Position numbers and translations under genes: made by a program. The notes below the pieces were generated by a model. That model saw nothing but the letters and a program-made list of their open reading frames with translations. It searched no databases and had not been told where the DNA came from. Positions 47,398 through 57,596 of a stretch of DNA of 64,000 nucleotides are shown piece by piece. Source of the stretch: Anaerolineae bacterium (GTDB taxonomy: Bacteria; Chloroflexota; Anaerolineae; Anaerolineales; E44-bin32); the NCBI GenBank assembly GCA_011174825.1, contig DUEZ01000075.1, forward strand, positions 104,507 to 168,506. Reading direction: 5' to 3'. How positions within the stretch are numbered: position 1 is the stretch's first letter; every line of letters begins with the position of its first letter.

Positions 47398-48309
47398 ATG
47401 TCTATCCTGATTGATCAAACAAAACGTGTTCTTGTCCAAGGCATCACTGGCCGTGAGGGGCGCGCCAGAGCGCAACTGATGAAGGAGTATGGAACGCAGG
47501 TCATCGCTGGCGTGACACCTGGCAAAGGTGACCAAGAAGTTGACGGTGTACCTGTCTTTGACACCATTCGAGAAGCTTGGGAAATCGTAGGTGAAATCGA
47601 CATCAGCGTTCTGTTCATCCCGGCTCCGATCGTGAAGAGTGCAGCATTAGAGGCGATCGATGCAGGGGTCAAACTCTTGGTCATCGTTCCTGATCGCGTG
47701 CCCATCTATGATGTCCTTGAAATCGCCGATGCTGCTCAAGCGGCGGAAGCCCAATTCGTAGGCCCCAATACCCTCGGTGTACTCTCGCCCGGGAAGGCGG
47801 TCCTGGGAATGATCGGTGGAAGAGCGGCCTCTGCACGTTCGTGGTTTATTCCGGGTCCGGTGGGGATAACCTCACGCTCTGGGGGAATCACCTCCTCCAT
47901 GGCTTATTATCTGGCCCAGGAAGGCATAGGAGCCACAACTCTCGTGCATGTCGGCGGGGACGTGGTTGTGGGGCTCCCTCACCCCGAGATCACTAAACTG
48001 TTCGAAAACGATCCCGAAACTGAAGCCATCGTGATGTTCGGAGAGATCGGCGGGGGTCAAGAGGAGCAAGTCGCTGATTTGGTGGAAGCAGGCGAGGTGA
48101 CCAAGCCGATCATCGCCTTCATCGGAGGAAAAGCCGCAAAGAGCGGGACACGCTTTAGCCATGCAGGTGCGATCATCGAGGGCGGTCGAGGGACCTATGA
48201 AGGAAAGGTCAATCGTTTGAGAGAAGTCGGTGTGACAGTCGTGGAGGCCTTCGGTGAACTACCCCAAGCGACGAAGGCCGTTCTCCAAAAACACGGGATG
48301 ATGAGATGA
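47398..48309 (+). CDS. CoA synthetase alpha subunit (SucD / citryl-CoA synthetase small subunit-like)
   Basis: [34 protein letters not shown]; phosphohistidine-loop-like [18 protein letters not shown]. Confidence 0.9.
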   Translation: MSILIDQTKRVLVQGITGREGRARAQLMKEYGTQVIAGVTPGKGDQEVDGVPVFDTIREAWEIVGEIDISVLFIPAPIVKSAALEAIDAGVKLLVIVPDRVPIYDVLEIADAAQAAEAQFVGPNTLGVLSPGKAVLGMIGGRAASARSWFIPGPVGITSRSGGITSSMAYYLAQEGIGATTLVHVGGDVVVGLPHPEITKLFENDPETEAIVMFGEIGGGQEEQVADLVEAGEVTKPIIAFIGGKAAKSGTRFSHAGAIIEGGRGTYEGKVNRLREVGVTVVEAFGELPQATKAVLQKHGMMR

Positions 48310-49082
48310 ACGAAACAACCTGGAAAACAGCGATCACAGAGATCAATCCGAACGAGGTCAGGCTTCGAGGATACCGAATCGATGAACTGATGGGTGAAAT
48401 CACTTTCGCCCAGTCTATTTTCTTGGCCTTGAAAGGTGAATTGCCCCCAGCAGGGGTTGCGAAAATGCTTGACGCTATGCTCGTGTCCTCGATTGACCAC
48501 GGAGCGACACCGCCATCAACAATCGCCGCGCGTACTGCTGTCTCAACCGGTGCCCCCCTCAACGCTGCTCTTGCAGCGGGGGTATTATCCATCAATCGCT
48601 ACCATGGCGCGGCAATTTATGACTGCATGGGCGTGCTTGAGGAAGGTCTAAGACTCGTGAGGGAAACGGGTAAGAATATGGAAACCATTGCGGCTGAACT
48701 CCTTGCGGAATACCAGGAGAAAAAGAAACGAATCGCCGGTTTTGGTCACCGCATACATTCCTCCGATCCAAGGACTGCCAAGCTGTTCTCCCTTGCAGAA
48801 ACGTTAAGTGTTGCTGATGATGGTGTGGCAATGATTCTGGCCTTGCAGTCGGCGTTCCGTGAATCTGGAAAGGACCTGCCGATTAACGTCGATGGTGCGA
48901 TCGCGGCTCTGCTCATTGATCTCGAAATGCCGCGCGAGTTAGCCAACGCCTTCTTTATTATGGCTCGCGTACCTGGATTGATAGCCCACATCTATGAAGA
49001 ACAAACTCGTGAGCGCCCGATGCGTCGAATCCATCCTTCGAATCATACATACGACGGCCCTGCGCCAAGGGATCTATCCTAA
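48306..49082 (+). CDS. Short citrate synthase-fold protein, citryl-CoA lyase-like
   Basis: SSIDHGATPPSTIAARTAVSTGAPLNAALAAGVLSI, GFGHRIHSSDPRTAKLFSLA, INVDGAIAALLIDLEMP: catalytic His/His/Asp-type motifs in a 258-aa protein; 4-nt overlap with the alpha subunit. Confidence 0.85.
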   Translation: MNETTWKTAITEINPNEVRLRGYRIDELMGEITFAQSIFLALKGELPPAGVAKMLDAMLVSSIDHGATPPSTIAARTAVSTGAPLNAALAAGVLSINRYHGAAIYDCMGVLEEGLRLVRETGKNMETIAAELLAEYQEKKKRIAGFGHRIHSSDPRTAKLFSLAETLSVADDGVAMILALQSAFRESGKDLPINVDGAIAALLIDLEMPRELANAFFIMARVPGLIAHIYEEQTRERPMRRIHPSNHTYDGPAPRDLS

Positions 49083-49124
49083 GTGATCCGCCAACCAGGA
49101 TTTGAGGCACAATACAGGTTAAAG

Positions 49125-49189
49125 CACCCTGAGCCTGTCGAAGGGTGCTTTCAACACGATTCCGTCATCCTTCGACAGGCTCAGGATGA
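49125..49189. repeat. Pair of hairpins CACCCTGAGCCTGTCGAAGGGTG and TCATCCTTCGACAGGCTCAGGATGA
   Basis: Common core CCTGTCGAAGG in inverted orientation; partial copies at 22690 and 43383. Confidence 0.7.
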
Positions 49190-49225
49190 CTATAATCCAT
49201 CTCATTAAGTCGAGGAGAGATCGAG

Positions 49226-49765
49226 ATGCAGAAAGAGTTAATCAAGCTCATCCCAGAGTTCAACGCCATTGAAGATGATGACCTACGTCAACGGGTCTTG
49301 GATGTCTGGACGGAAGCCATGGAGATCGGCGGGTGGACTGTAGATGATCTGCGTGAGTTGCCCTATACACTATTGGTAGAGGATGTGGATATCACCTTCC
49401 CCCAACATGTTAGCGTTGTCTGCCGTTTGTGTATCGCGATCGAATCGGTGCTCAAAAATACTTACGGTGAACGATACGAGATCAACCACAACACTCTAGT
49501 TGCAGGTGCCCTCTTGGCTGATGTAGGGAAACTGATCGAGTTTCGAAAGGTGGACAGTGATTATCAGTGGGCGAGCATGTACCAGTATCTGCGCCACCCT
49601 TTCACCGGAGTTGGTCTTTGTTTTAAGCACGAAATCCCGGAGGCGGTCATGCATGTCGTCGCTACGCATTCCTGGGAAGGGGATAAATTTAAACGACGCC
49701 CGGAATCAATCATCTTCCACCACGCCGATTTCACGGATTTTGATTTGACGAAGAATTGGGGGTAA
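49226..49765 (+). CDS. HD-superfamily-like protein, canonical HD His replaced
   Basis: VCRLCIAIESVLKNTYGERYEINHNTLVAGALLADVGKLIEFRKV resembles HD proteins (AALLHDIGK) but has ADVGK. Confidence 0.65.
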   Translation: MQKELIKLIPEFNAIEDDDLRQRVLDVWTEAMEIGGWTVDDLRELPYTLLVEDVDITFPQHVSVVCRLCIAIESVLKNTYGERYEINHNTLVAGALLADVGKLIEFRKVDSDYQWASMYQYLRHPFTGVGLCFKHEIPEAVMHVVATHSWEGDKFKRRPESIIFHHADFTDFDLTKNWG

Positions 49766-49849
49766 ATAATTGGGCACTTAAGCACCAGGGCGTTTGACCT
49801 TGATGATTCTTGAACTATTCAGTGATAATCTGATCAATAGAAAGTATCA

Positions 49850-51121
49850 ATGATAGGGAGAAGCATGGGACAGACTTTTGCAGAGAAAATCCTGGCCAAG
49901 AAAGCCGGGGTGAAGAAAACACAACCAGGCGAGATTGTAGAGGTCGCTCCCGATGTCGCTCTTTCACACGACAATACGGCTGCCATTTATGAGATTTTCA
50001 AGCGAATGGGAGGCGAGAGCGTATTTGACCCGGGAGTACATGCCATTTTCCTCGACCATGCCGCACCAGCACCAACGACGAAACACGCTGAAAACCACCA
50101 CCTCATCCGTCAATTTGTGCAAGATCAGTCTATCCCACACTTTTACGACGTTGGTCGTGGAATTTGTCATCAGGTCTTAGTCGAGGAGGGCTTGGCTCTC
50201 CCTGGTGAGTTGGTCTTGGGCTCTGATTCACATACCCCACATGCAGGTGTGATGGGTGCTTTCGCGGCAGGGATCGGTCGCAGTGAGATGGCTTCCATCT
50301 GGGCGCTCGGTAATCTTTGGTTGCGTGTCCCTGAGACCATGAAGATCATCGTTAAGGGACAACTTATGGAAGGCGTGACATCCAAGGATCTGGCGTTACA
50401 CGTCATCGGAGATTTAGGTAGTGATGGCGCTCTCTACATGTCGGTCGAATGGCATGGCGATGGTGTCGAAGCACTTAGCCTTGCAGAACGTGCGGTTTTA
50501 CCCAATATGACGGCAGAGATGGGCGCAAAGAACAGCTACCTCCCTCCCGATCAGGTGGTATTCGATTATCTCAACCAGAGAGCCAAGCGTTCCTACGAAC
50601 CGATCTTGCCCGATCCAGACGCTCAATATGCGATGGTAAAAGAATATAAATCCGCGGAGATCGAGCCATTGATCGCCTGTCCTCATACCGTGGACAATGT
50701 GAAACCCCTCTCTGAAATCGCCGGCACACACGTTGACCAAGCATTCCTGGGGACATGCACCAACGGCCGCTTGGAAGATTTGGCCATGGCTGCAGAGGTG
50801 TTATCCGGTCGACAACTGGCGAAGGGCACTCGAATGATCGTCATCCCTGCTTCTTCGGAAGTTTACAAAGAAGCTTTACTCGCAGGATACATTGAGGTTT
50901 TCCTCAGCGCAGGTGCCATCGTGGAAAGCCCTGGTTGTGGACCATGCATGGGTAACCACATGGGCGTACCTGCTGTTGGTGAAGTCACCATCAGCAGCGC
51001 CAACCGGAACTTCCGGGGTCGCATGGGTACCAAAGATAGCGAGATTTATCTAGCGAACCCTAAAGTTGTCGCTGCCTCGGCTGTTGCGGGTGAAATCATC
51101 CATCCAAAGGATCTACAGTGA
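49850..51121 (+). CDS. Aconitase / 3-isopropylmalate dehydratase family large subunit
   Basis: [108 protein letters not shown]. Confidence 0.94.
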   Translation: MIGRSMGQTFAEKILAKKAGVKKTQPGEIVEVAPDVALSHDNTAAIYEIFKRMGGESVFDPGVHAIFLDHAAPAPTTKHAENHHLIRQFVQDQSIPHFYDVGRGICHQVLVEEGLALPGELVLGSDSHTPHAGVMGAFAAGIGRSEMASIWALGNLWLRVPETMKIIVKGQLMEGVTSKDLALHVIGDLGSDGALYMSVEWHGDGVEALSLAERAVLPNMTAEMGAKNSYLPPDQVVFDYLNQRAKRSYEPILPDPDAQYAMVKEYKSAEIEPLIACPHTVDNVKPLSEIAGTHVDQAFLGTCTNGRLEDLAMAAEVLSGRQLAKGTRMIVIPASSEVYKEALLAGYIEVFLSAGAIVESPGCGPCMGNHMGVPAVGEVTISSANRNFRGRMGTKDSEIYLANPKVVAASAVAGEIIHPKDLQ

Positions 51122-51648
51122 TGAATGCAAATTTCGTGATCAAAGGTCGCGTTTGGAAATATAGCGATAATGTCAATACAGATGTGATTTTCCCTGGCAA
51201 GTACACCTACACCGTCAGCGACCCAGCTGAAATGCCGCAGTACGCGCTTGCAGACTTGGATCCTAACTTCGCAGAACAGGTCCAACCTTTTGACATCATC
51301 GTGGCGGGAACCAATTGGGGCTGTGGCTCTTCGCGGGAGCAAGCTGTGACGTGCCTCAAGGAAAGTGGATTAGGGGCCATTGTAGCGAAATCTTTCGCCA
51401 GGATTTACTACCGCAATTGCCTCAACGCTGCGCTTCCGGCTTTGATCAGTCCTGATGCAGTAGACGCGATTCAGGACGGTGAGATCATCGAGATCAACTT
51501 GCAACGAGGCGAGATCCACTGCGCGGCCGGGACATTCACCTTTCCCCCACTGCCTGAGACGGTGATGAAGATCTTCGATGTCGGTGGATTGATACCTTAT
51601 ACACACCAAAGATTAAAAACTCAGAAGGAGGGCCAGAAAAAGGGCTGA
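51118..51648 (+). CDS. Aconitase / 3-isopropylmalate dehydratase family small subunit
   Basis: [72 protein letters not shown]. Confidence 0.94.
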   Translation: MMNANFVIKGRVWKYSDNVNTDVIFPGKYTYTVSDPAEMPQYALADLDPNFAEQVQPFDIIVAGTNWGCGSSREQAVTCLKESGLGAIVAKSFARIYYRNCLNAALPALISPDAVDAIQDGEIIEINLQRGEIHCAAGTFTFPPLPETVMKIFDVGGLIPYTHQRLKTQKEGQKKG

Positions 51649-51679
51649 CATCTCTCAATAAAGAAGTTAGACCCGTACA

Positions 51680-52930
51680 TTGACACAAAAACACAATGGG
51701 CAAAGCACCTTGAAAAGAGACCGGGAAAATTCTAGCAATTCGATACAGGGAACAACCACATTAAGATCCTTATGGAAAGCAATCTTCTGGGTTTCCTTCC
51801 CCTTTGGTATCCTCTCGTTCGTCCTACCCATTTACGGCAAAGATTTAGGAGCCTCCGCCCTTGAGATCGGAGGCTTCTTCTCCGCCATGTCCGTTGTACC
51901 TGTTATTGTGCGACCCTTTCTTGGCCGAGCGCTAGACAAGTGGGGGAGGCGTCCATTTCTTCTGATTGGACTGTTCAGCCATGCAATAGCCATGGTTGCG
52001 TTCTCTTTCTCGAGCACGGTCGTTCTGCTGACTGGCGCTCGGTTTGTGCAGGGCTTAGGAACGGCTTTCCTCTGGCTGACGGCTTACACGATCGTCGCGG
52101 ATAAGGCAAAAGAAACAGGACGCGGCCATAACTTTGGCCTCATTGACGAAGCCGCAAATCGGGGTGCGATCATCGGCACGACAGCAGGTTTTTTAGCGCT
52201 TTTTGCCCTATCGAATGTTGAATGGAGATACATTTGGTTCTGGCTATTCTTTTGTTATGGGATATTCTCACTTTTAGGTTTTTGGTACGGCTGGCGTGGT
52301 GTCGGCGAAACCCGGCCAACGGACGTTTCTCCGCGGGCAGAAAGTCGTCCCATTTCAGGTCAGTTGCTGGCGCTAATGGGCATCATTTTCATCACCGGTG
52401 CATCCACTGCCATGGTCTGGCCACTGCTTATGGTCTTTCTGCAAGACATCCTTCAAGCAGAGATATGGGCGCTGGCCTCCGCTTATCTCCCGGCCGCATT
52501 GCTCAGCGCTTATCTCCCCTCACACATGGGGAAGATCGCTGATCGATGGGGACGTAAACCGCCTATGATCGCTGGTCTGGTGATAGGAGCCATCGCATCC
52601 GCGCTGATCCCCCATCTACGGAGCATCATTGGACTAGCAACTTTGTGGGCAGTTGAATCGCTGGGATACGTCACCTCTCTACCAGCAGAACGAGCTTTCG
52701 TCGCTGACATCGCCGGAGAAGACGTCCGCGGAACAAGTTATGGACTCTATACCTTCGCTTATTTCCTTGGGGCAGTGCTTGGGCCATTGGTTGGTGGATG
52801 GTTGTATGACACCTATGGGCATGGAACGCCGTTTTATCTCAATGCAGCAGTTCTGCTTCTCGGAGGTCTATTGGTCGCGATCATTTTACGTGAAACCAAA
52901 CCGAGTCAAACCCTTGTGACAAGGATTTGA
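51680..52930 (+). CDS. MFS transporter
   Basis: GRALDKWGRRPFLLIGLFSHAIAMVAFSFS and GKIADRWGRKPPMIAGLVIGAIASAL MFS loops; 12-TM-like hydrophobicity. Confidence 0.92.
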   Translation: MTQKHNGQSTLKRDRENSSNSIQGTTTLRSLWKAIFWVSFPFGILSFVLPIYGKDLGASALEIGGFFSAMSVVPVIVRPFLGRALDKWGRRPFLLIGLFSHAIAMVAFSFSSTVVLLTGARFVQGLGTAFLWLTAYTIVADKAKETGRGHNFGLIDEAANRGAIIGTTAGFLALFALSNVEWRYIWFWLFFCYGIFSLLGFWYGWRGVGETRPTDVSPRAESRPISGQLLALMGIIFITGASTAMVWPLLMVFLQDILQAEIWALASAYLPAALLSAYLPSHMGKIADRWGRKPPMIAGLVIGAIASALIPHLRSIIGLATLWAVESLGYVTSLPAERAFVADIAGEDVRGTSYGLYTFAYFLGAVLGPLVGGWLYDTYGHGTPFYLNAAVLLLGGLLVAIILRETKPSQTLVTRI

Positions 52931-52967
52931 TCAGATTTATTAAACTTCACATGAGAAGAGGTCAACA

Positions 52968-54086
52968 ATGACAAAATATCGTATCGCTTGGATGCCAGGC
53001 GATGGCATTGGTGTGGATGTGATGGAAGCCGCACGGATTGTCCTGGACGCACTGGAACTTGACGCAGAATATGTTCCGGCAGATATCGGTTGGGAGTTTT
53101 GGTGCCGAGAAGGAAATCCGTTACCTCAACGGACGATTGATATTTTGCAGACTTGCACCTGCGGGCTTTTCGGTGCCATCACATCAAAACCCAAGGACGA
53201 AGCTGCATTAGAACTAGCACCTGAACTGCAGGGTAAAGGGCTAACATACAGTAGTCCGATCGTAGGCCTACGTCAATTATTCGACCTTTACACGAATCTG
53301 CGCCCATGTAAAGCTTATCCAGGCAACCCTCTCAATTACCGTGACGACATCGATCTCGTTGTCTTTCGTGAAAATACCGAGGGACTTTACAGTGGAGTGG
53401 AATTTCACCCCCTTCCTGGTGAGCTTCGGACGATCATGACGAAATATAACCCTAGGATGACGCGCTTCGAAGACATCCCAGGGGATGAAATTTCCGTGAG
53501 CTTAAGAGTGATCACCATGAGGGGGGCAAGACGCATCATCAAGAAAGCCTTTGAGTATGCTCGTCAGTATGGTTACCCAACCGTGACACTTGTTGAGAAG
53601 CCGAACGTGTTGCGCGAAACTAGCGGAATGATGACCCGCGTCGCGCGGACAGTGGCCAAGAATTTCCCACAGATCGAACTTTGGGAGACGAACATCGACG
53701 CGCAGATGATGTGGCTGCTCAAGAATCCAGACGATTACGGTGTGATCGTAACCAGCAACATGTTCGGTGATATCGTCTCTGACCTTTCAGCACAGCTCGT
53801 GGGTGGTCTTGGCTTCGCTTCAAGCGGCAATATCGGCGATGATTTCGCTGTTTTTGAGCCCACCCACGGCTCGGCACCGAAGTACGCCGGACAATACAAG
53901 GCAAACCCTACCGCTATGCTGCTTGCGGTCAAGTTGATGCTCAATTGGCTAGGTGAGACAGAGATGGCCGAAGCGCTAGAGACCGCGATTGCTAAGGTGA
54001 TTGCAGAAGGCAAAGTACGCACCTACGATATGGGTGGGGATAGTTCAACGCTAGAAGTAGCACATGCTATTGTGGAAAAGCTGTAA
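52968..54086 (+). CDS. Isocitrate / isopropylmalate / homoisocitrate dehydrogenase family protein
   Basis: IAWMPGDGIGVDVMEAARIVLDAL, YTNLRPCKAYPGNPLNYRDDIDLVVFRENTEGLYSGVEF, VTSNMFGDIVSDLSAQLVGGLGFASSGNIGDDFAVFEPTHGSAPKYAG. Confidence 0.92.
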   Translation: MTKYRIAWMPGDGIGVDVMEAARIVLDALELDAEYVPADIGWEFWCREGNPLPQRTIDILQTCTCGLFGAITSKPKDEAALELAPELQGKGLTYSSPIVGLRQLFDLYTNLRPCKAYPGNPLNYRDDIDLVVFRENTEGLYSGVEFHPLPGELRTIMTKYNPRMTRFEDIPGDEISVSLRVITMRGARRIIKKAFEYARQYGYPTVTLVEKPNVLRETSGMMTRVARTVAKNFPQIELWETNIDAQMMWLLKNPDDYGVIVTSNMFGDIVSDLSAQLVGGLGFASSGNIGDDFAVFEPTHGSAPKYAGQYKANPTAMLLAVKLMLNWLGETEMAEALETAIAKVIAEGKVRTYDMGGDSSTLEVAHAIVEKL

Positions 54087-54089
54087 AGA

Positions 54090-54220
54090 TGTCAGATGTC
54101 AGTAGTCAGATTTCAGACTTCAGAGAATAGACTCAAGATTTCATATTTCCACAGCTTTTCGTAATAGGAATTATTGTCTGACTACTGTAATCTGACTGCT
54201 GGCTACTGAAAATTGGAGGT
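54090..54220. repeat. Imperfect inverted repeat tcagatgtcagtagtcagatt ... aatctgactgctggctactga
   Basis: Arms complementary by eye across the intergenic gap. Confidence 0.55.
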
Positions 54221-54226
54221 CAAAAC

Positions 54227-55603
54227 ATGCAATCCATAAGCCGTCAAATGGCAGAGTTTGCACATACGCTGGAATATTCAGATATACCACAGGAAGCCGT
54301 CCACGAGGCAAAACGCTTCCTTTTGGACAGTATGGGGTGCGCGCTAACGGCTATACGAAATGAAGACATGTCAGCGATGCATCGTTTTGTTGAGAAGTTG
54401 GGCGGAACGCCTGAAGCAACGGTCATCGGCAGCGGTCTTCGCACCAACGCCCCCAATGCCGCCTTGATGAACTGCCTTCTCACTCGGGCTTTGGATTATA
54501 ACGATATTTATTGGGAACAAGACCCGAGCCATCCTTCAGACATCATCGGTGTTGCCCTTGCTGCCGGAGAAGCCAACGGGCTTGACGGTATGCAAGCCAT
54601 CGTAGGGATCATCATTGCTTATGAGTTAGAGATGCGCTGGTGCCACGCCGCTGAGCCAGGCATTCGAGAAGTCGGTTGGCATCACGCTTCTCTCACCCAA
54701 TTCGTCAGCCCATTGGTCGCTGGTCGCATGTATGGGTTAGACCTCGATCAACTCGTAGCCGCGGTCGGAATAAGTGGGAGCAGTCATTTCACGCTCGGCG
54801 GTGTTGTCGCCGGTCACCTAACCAACATGAAGAACACAGCTGATCCGCTCGCGGCCCAAGCAGGCGTTTACGCTGCGATGATGGCTCAGGAAGGGACTAG
54901 CGGACCCGTGGAAGTGATCGAGGGTAAAGAGGGGGTAATTGAAGTTCTTTCGAATGTAACATGGCACGTAGATGAGTTGCTTAAAGATCTTGGAGGTGAA
55001 TTCATCATCACTCGTTGTAGTTATAAAGCATTTCCCACCGAAGCCCTTACTCACCAACCCATCAGCGCTACACTACAGGTTTGTCGTGACCATCAGATAA
55101 CGGACGAGGATATAGCTGAGATCCTGATCGAGACAACAACCCGTGGCGCAGATATCCTTTCAGATCCAAGTAAATACAAACCTGAAACAAAAGAGACGGC
55201 CGATCATAGCTTACCCTACGTTATCGCTGTCGCTGCAGTGGATGGAAACGTGTTGCCGGACGCTTTTAGTGACGAGAAATTACATGACCCCCGCATCTGG
55301 GAAATGCTGCCGAAAATTAAGGTCATCGCTGATCCGGAGATCGATCGTCTTTTCCCAAGAATCAAGCGCGCACGTGTAAGAATTACGACAAAAGATGGCT
55401 ATACGCATCAAGCTCAAACGGATGTTGCAAAAGGATCTCCCGACGACCCGCTAAGCGATGATGAGGTCGTGGCCAAGTTCCGCGCCAATGCAAGGGGTAT
55501 CGTAAGCGATCAGAGAATGGACGAGATCATCGAAGCAACATGGAGGTTTGAAAACGTTTCTGATCTGCGTGATTACATGGCTCTCTTGGTCGCTGATCTT
55601 TAA
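54227..55603 (+). CDS. MmgE/PrpD family protein
   Basis: EAKRFLLDSMGCALTAIRNEDMSAMHRFVEKLGGTPEATVIGSGLRTNAPNAALMNCLLTRALDYNDIYWEQDPSHPSDIIGVALAAGE; KAFPTEALTHQPISATLQV. Confidence 0.92.
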   Translation: MQSISRQMAEFAHTLEYSDIPQEAVHEAKRFLLDSMGCALTAIRNEDMSAMHRFVEKLGGTPEATVIGSGLRTNAPNAALMNCLLTRALDYNDIYWEQDPSHPSDIIGVALAAGEANGLDGMQAIVGIIIAYELEMRWCHAAEPGIREVGWHHASLTQFVSPLVAGRMYGLDLDQLVAAVGISGSSHFTLGGVVAGHLTNMKNTADPLAAQAGVYAAMMAQEGTSGPVEVIEGKEGVIEVLSNVTWHVDELLKDLGGEFIITRCSYKAFPTEALTHQPISATLQVCRDHQITDEDIAEILIETTTRGADILSDPSKYKPETKETADHSLPYVIAVAAVDGNVLPDAFSDEKLHDPRIWEMLPKIKVIADPEIDRLFPRIKRARVRITTKDGYTHQAQTDVAKGSPDDPLSDDEVVAKFRANARGIVSDQRMDEIIEATWRFENVSDLRDYMALLVADL

Positions 55604-55665
55604 ACCAAATTTCAATCCAACGATATCATCTACTCTTTTACCGCAACCTTCAGCCTACAATTCAA

Positions 55666-55760
55666 CGCACCCTTAAGGGTGCGGCTACATTGGATATCAC
55701 TTCCCTGAGGACACTAGGTACCCAGTATCGTCGTAGGGGCGCACGGCCGTGCGCCCCTAC
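55666..55760. repeat. Composite repeat modules A and B (copy 2)
   Basis: cgcacccttaagggtgcggctacattggatatcac ... cgtaggggcgcacggccgtgcgcccctac. Confidence 0.85.
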
Positions 55761-55804
55761 TTTATTATCTCTGATCGCAGTATTGGCATCCCAATTTTGC
55801 GGAA

Positions 55805-57022
55805 CTACGCCTCTGGACCTTCAACCGTCGTCTCATCTTCAGGTATCGGCGAAACAGGCGGTGGTGGTGGAATCTGTGATCCGGGTGGTTCTACTTCCGA
55901 AGGCGTTTCACCATAAGGTGATGGCAGCTTCTCTATGGACGGAATCGTAGCTTTTCGGCGTCCGATCAACCAACCGACAACGAGAAGTACCAATCCGATA
56001 CCACCAATAAGCAGCGCATGGAACATTAAAAGACCAAGAATAACGTCTATCAAGCCTTCAACGACCAGTTTACCCATCTCATATACCGCCGGTGATTCAT
56101 AGCGGATATCCGAGAGTAAACGAGGCAGCAGTTGCTCACGTGCGAGAGGCGTCAGGAGGGCATATCCAAAAATGAAGACCCCGCTCAAGAGAAGTGGAAT
56201 CCCCCACCATCGGCCAAATTCGCTCCACGATCGGATAGCGAAAGCCATGATCAGGCCAAGCAAAGCGATCGGTACGAGCCAGATGGATCGCGAGAGTGTT
56301 CGCACTAAGCGGATCCAATCCTTCATGACCATCATATCAACCGCCTCCTGAGGGTCGATTTCCTCTCCGCCAATAACGAACTCAGGAGGGATTTCTCTCA
56401 AGGCCTCCATCATCATCTCTGTCGCATAACTCATGAGACGCTCGCGATACGGCTCGGGAGGTTCACAGCGTAAGATGGGAACCGCTTCAGATCGCCGTAA
56501 AGCTTGCTGGATTTCCTCATTCTGATTGGTTGTGCAACTCGGCCAGGAGTCAACAATCATCTCAAGGATCTCCTCAGCACCTCCCCTCATGAGCCGGTCT
56601 TTAAATGGTTGAATATCGAGGACAAGTTTAGGTACGGGCTCCTCGCTGTCAATCCAAGAATTCAATGCATTGAATACCTCAGCGATCTGACTCTTGATCC
56701 ATCCGGAAGGTAGTACGATGTCAACCAAGGTTTCCCGATCGCCCGGTGATAAATCTTGCAGCAGTTCCATTAAGTTAATATCACCAGGTCCCATCCTACC
56801 TAAAAACTCTGGTGAGAGTAGCTGATCGGTAACAAATGACCGCAAGACGCCCGACTCAATCAACTCCGCTGTGAGCTGTTCACTTAGGATTTCAGGCGAA
56901 AACACTACCCGCGAAACATCGAATATCAAAAGTGTTAGCGGTAGGGTCAAGATGACCAAGAGAGCCAGAAAGCCGGCGATCAACTTCATCGTGGTTCCGA
57001 GGCAACCATTAGATTGAGACAT
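55805..57022 (-). CDS. Hypothetical membrane protein
   Basis: N-terminal TM, extracytoplasmic domain, three C-terminal TM segments, proline-rich tail. Confidence 0.7.
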   Translation of the reverse strand: MSQSNGCLGTTMKLIAGFLALLVILTLPLTLLIFDVSRVVFSPEILSEQLTAELIESGVLRSFVTDQLLSPEFLGRMGPGDINLMELLQDLSPGDRETLVDIVLPSGWIKSQIAEVFNALNSWIDSEEPVPKLVLDIQPFKDRLMRGGAEEILEMIVDSWPSCTTNQNEEIQQALRRSEAVPILRCEPPEPYRERLMSYATEMMMEALREIPPEFVIGGEEIDPQEAVDMMVMKDWIRLVRTLSRSIWLVPIALLGLIMAFAIRSWSEFGRWWGIPLLLSGVFIFGYALLTPLAREQLLPRLLSDIRYESPAVYEMGKLVVEGLIDVILGLLMFHALLIGGIGLVLLVVGWLIGRRKATIPSIEKLPSPYGETPSEVEPPGSQIPPPPPVSPIPEDETTVEGPEA

Positions 57023-57498
57023 GGTAACCCTCCTTCGAGTGAATACTCACCCGCTTAGGTATTTCCCATGGGTGATTTCGTGATTGTCGTGTTGATCAAT
57101 CCTGCGCTCACGAGTGTTGTACTTAAAGCTTCGCTCATTTATCGTTGATCAACTTGAAATCCACCTCAGAAGGCCGTGATAAGCGTCAGGCATTCAATGC
57201 CAAGAATAAGCTGAAGACAAACCAACATGAAAGGTGGAAGTACATCGTGATCCACTTTGCTTACGACATACATTCCACCCCAAATACTGGTCGCTGTCAA
57301 TCCAGCGAAAATCCCATAGGCTTGCACCCGTCCCTCAATGGAGCGCGATGATACTCACCAACCCCAGACCCCGATAGCATTCTTGCTCACACCGCCTTGG
57401 TACACTCCCCAGAACCCCTAAAGACTTCTTCATCTATCCCATCCTCACCATGAACCGCCCTAAGGAACAGCACAAGTCGTAAACTTGAAGTCTACAGT

Positions 57499-57534
57499 AA
57501 CCTCCCCGCGAGTTTAAAAACTCGCGGGGAGGTT
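57499..57534. terminator. Strong symmetrical hairpin terminator after the korAB-type operon
   Basis: AACCTCCCCGCGAGTTT-aa-AAACTCGCGGGGAGGTT. Confidence 0.85.
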
Positions 57535-57596
57535 GTTTGATAGCTTGCAGCTTGAGCTCGAAGCCTCCAGCTTGTATTTTGAGATTTGCGACTCGT

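Noticed and set aside
49850-51648. Calling the genes leuC/leuD
   Set aside because: Family is aconitase/isopropylmalate dehydratase, but no leuA or leuB-specific context is present and the neighbours are citrate-cleavage genes; substrate left open.
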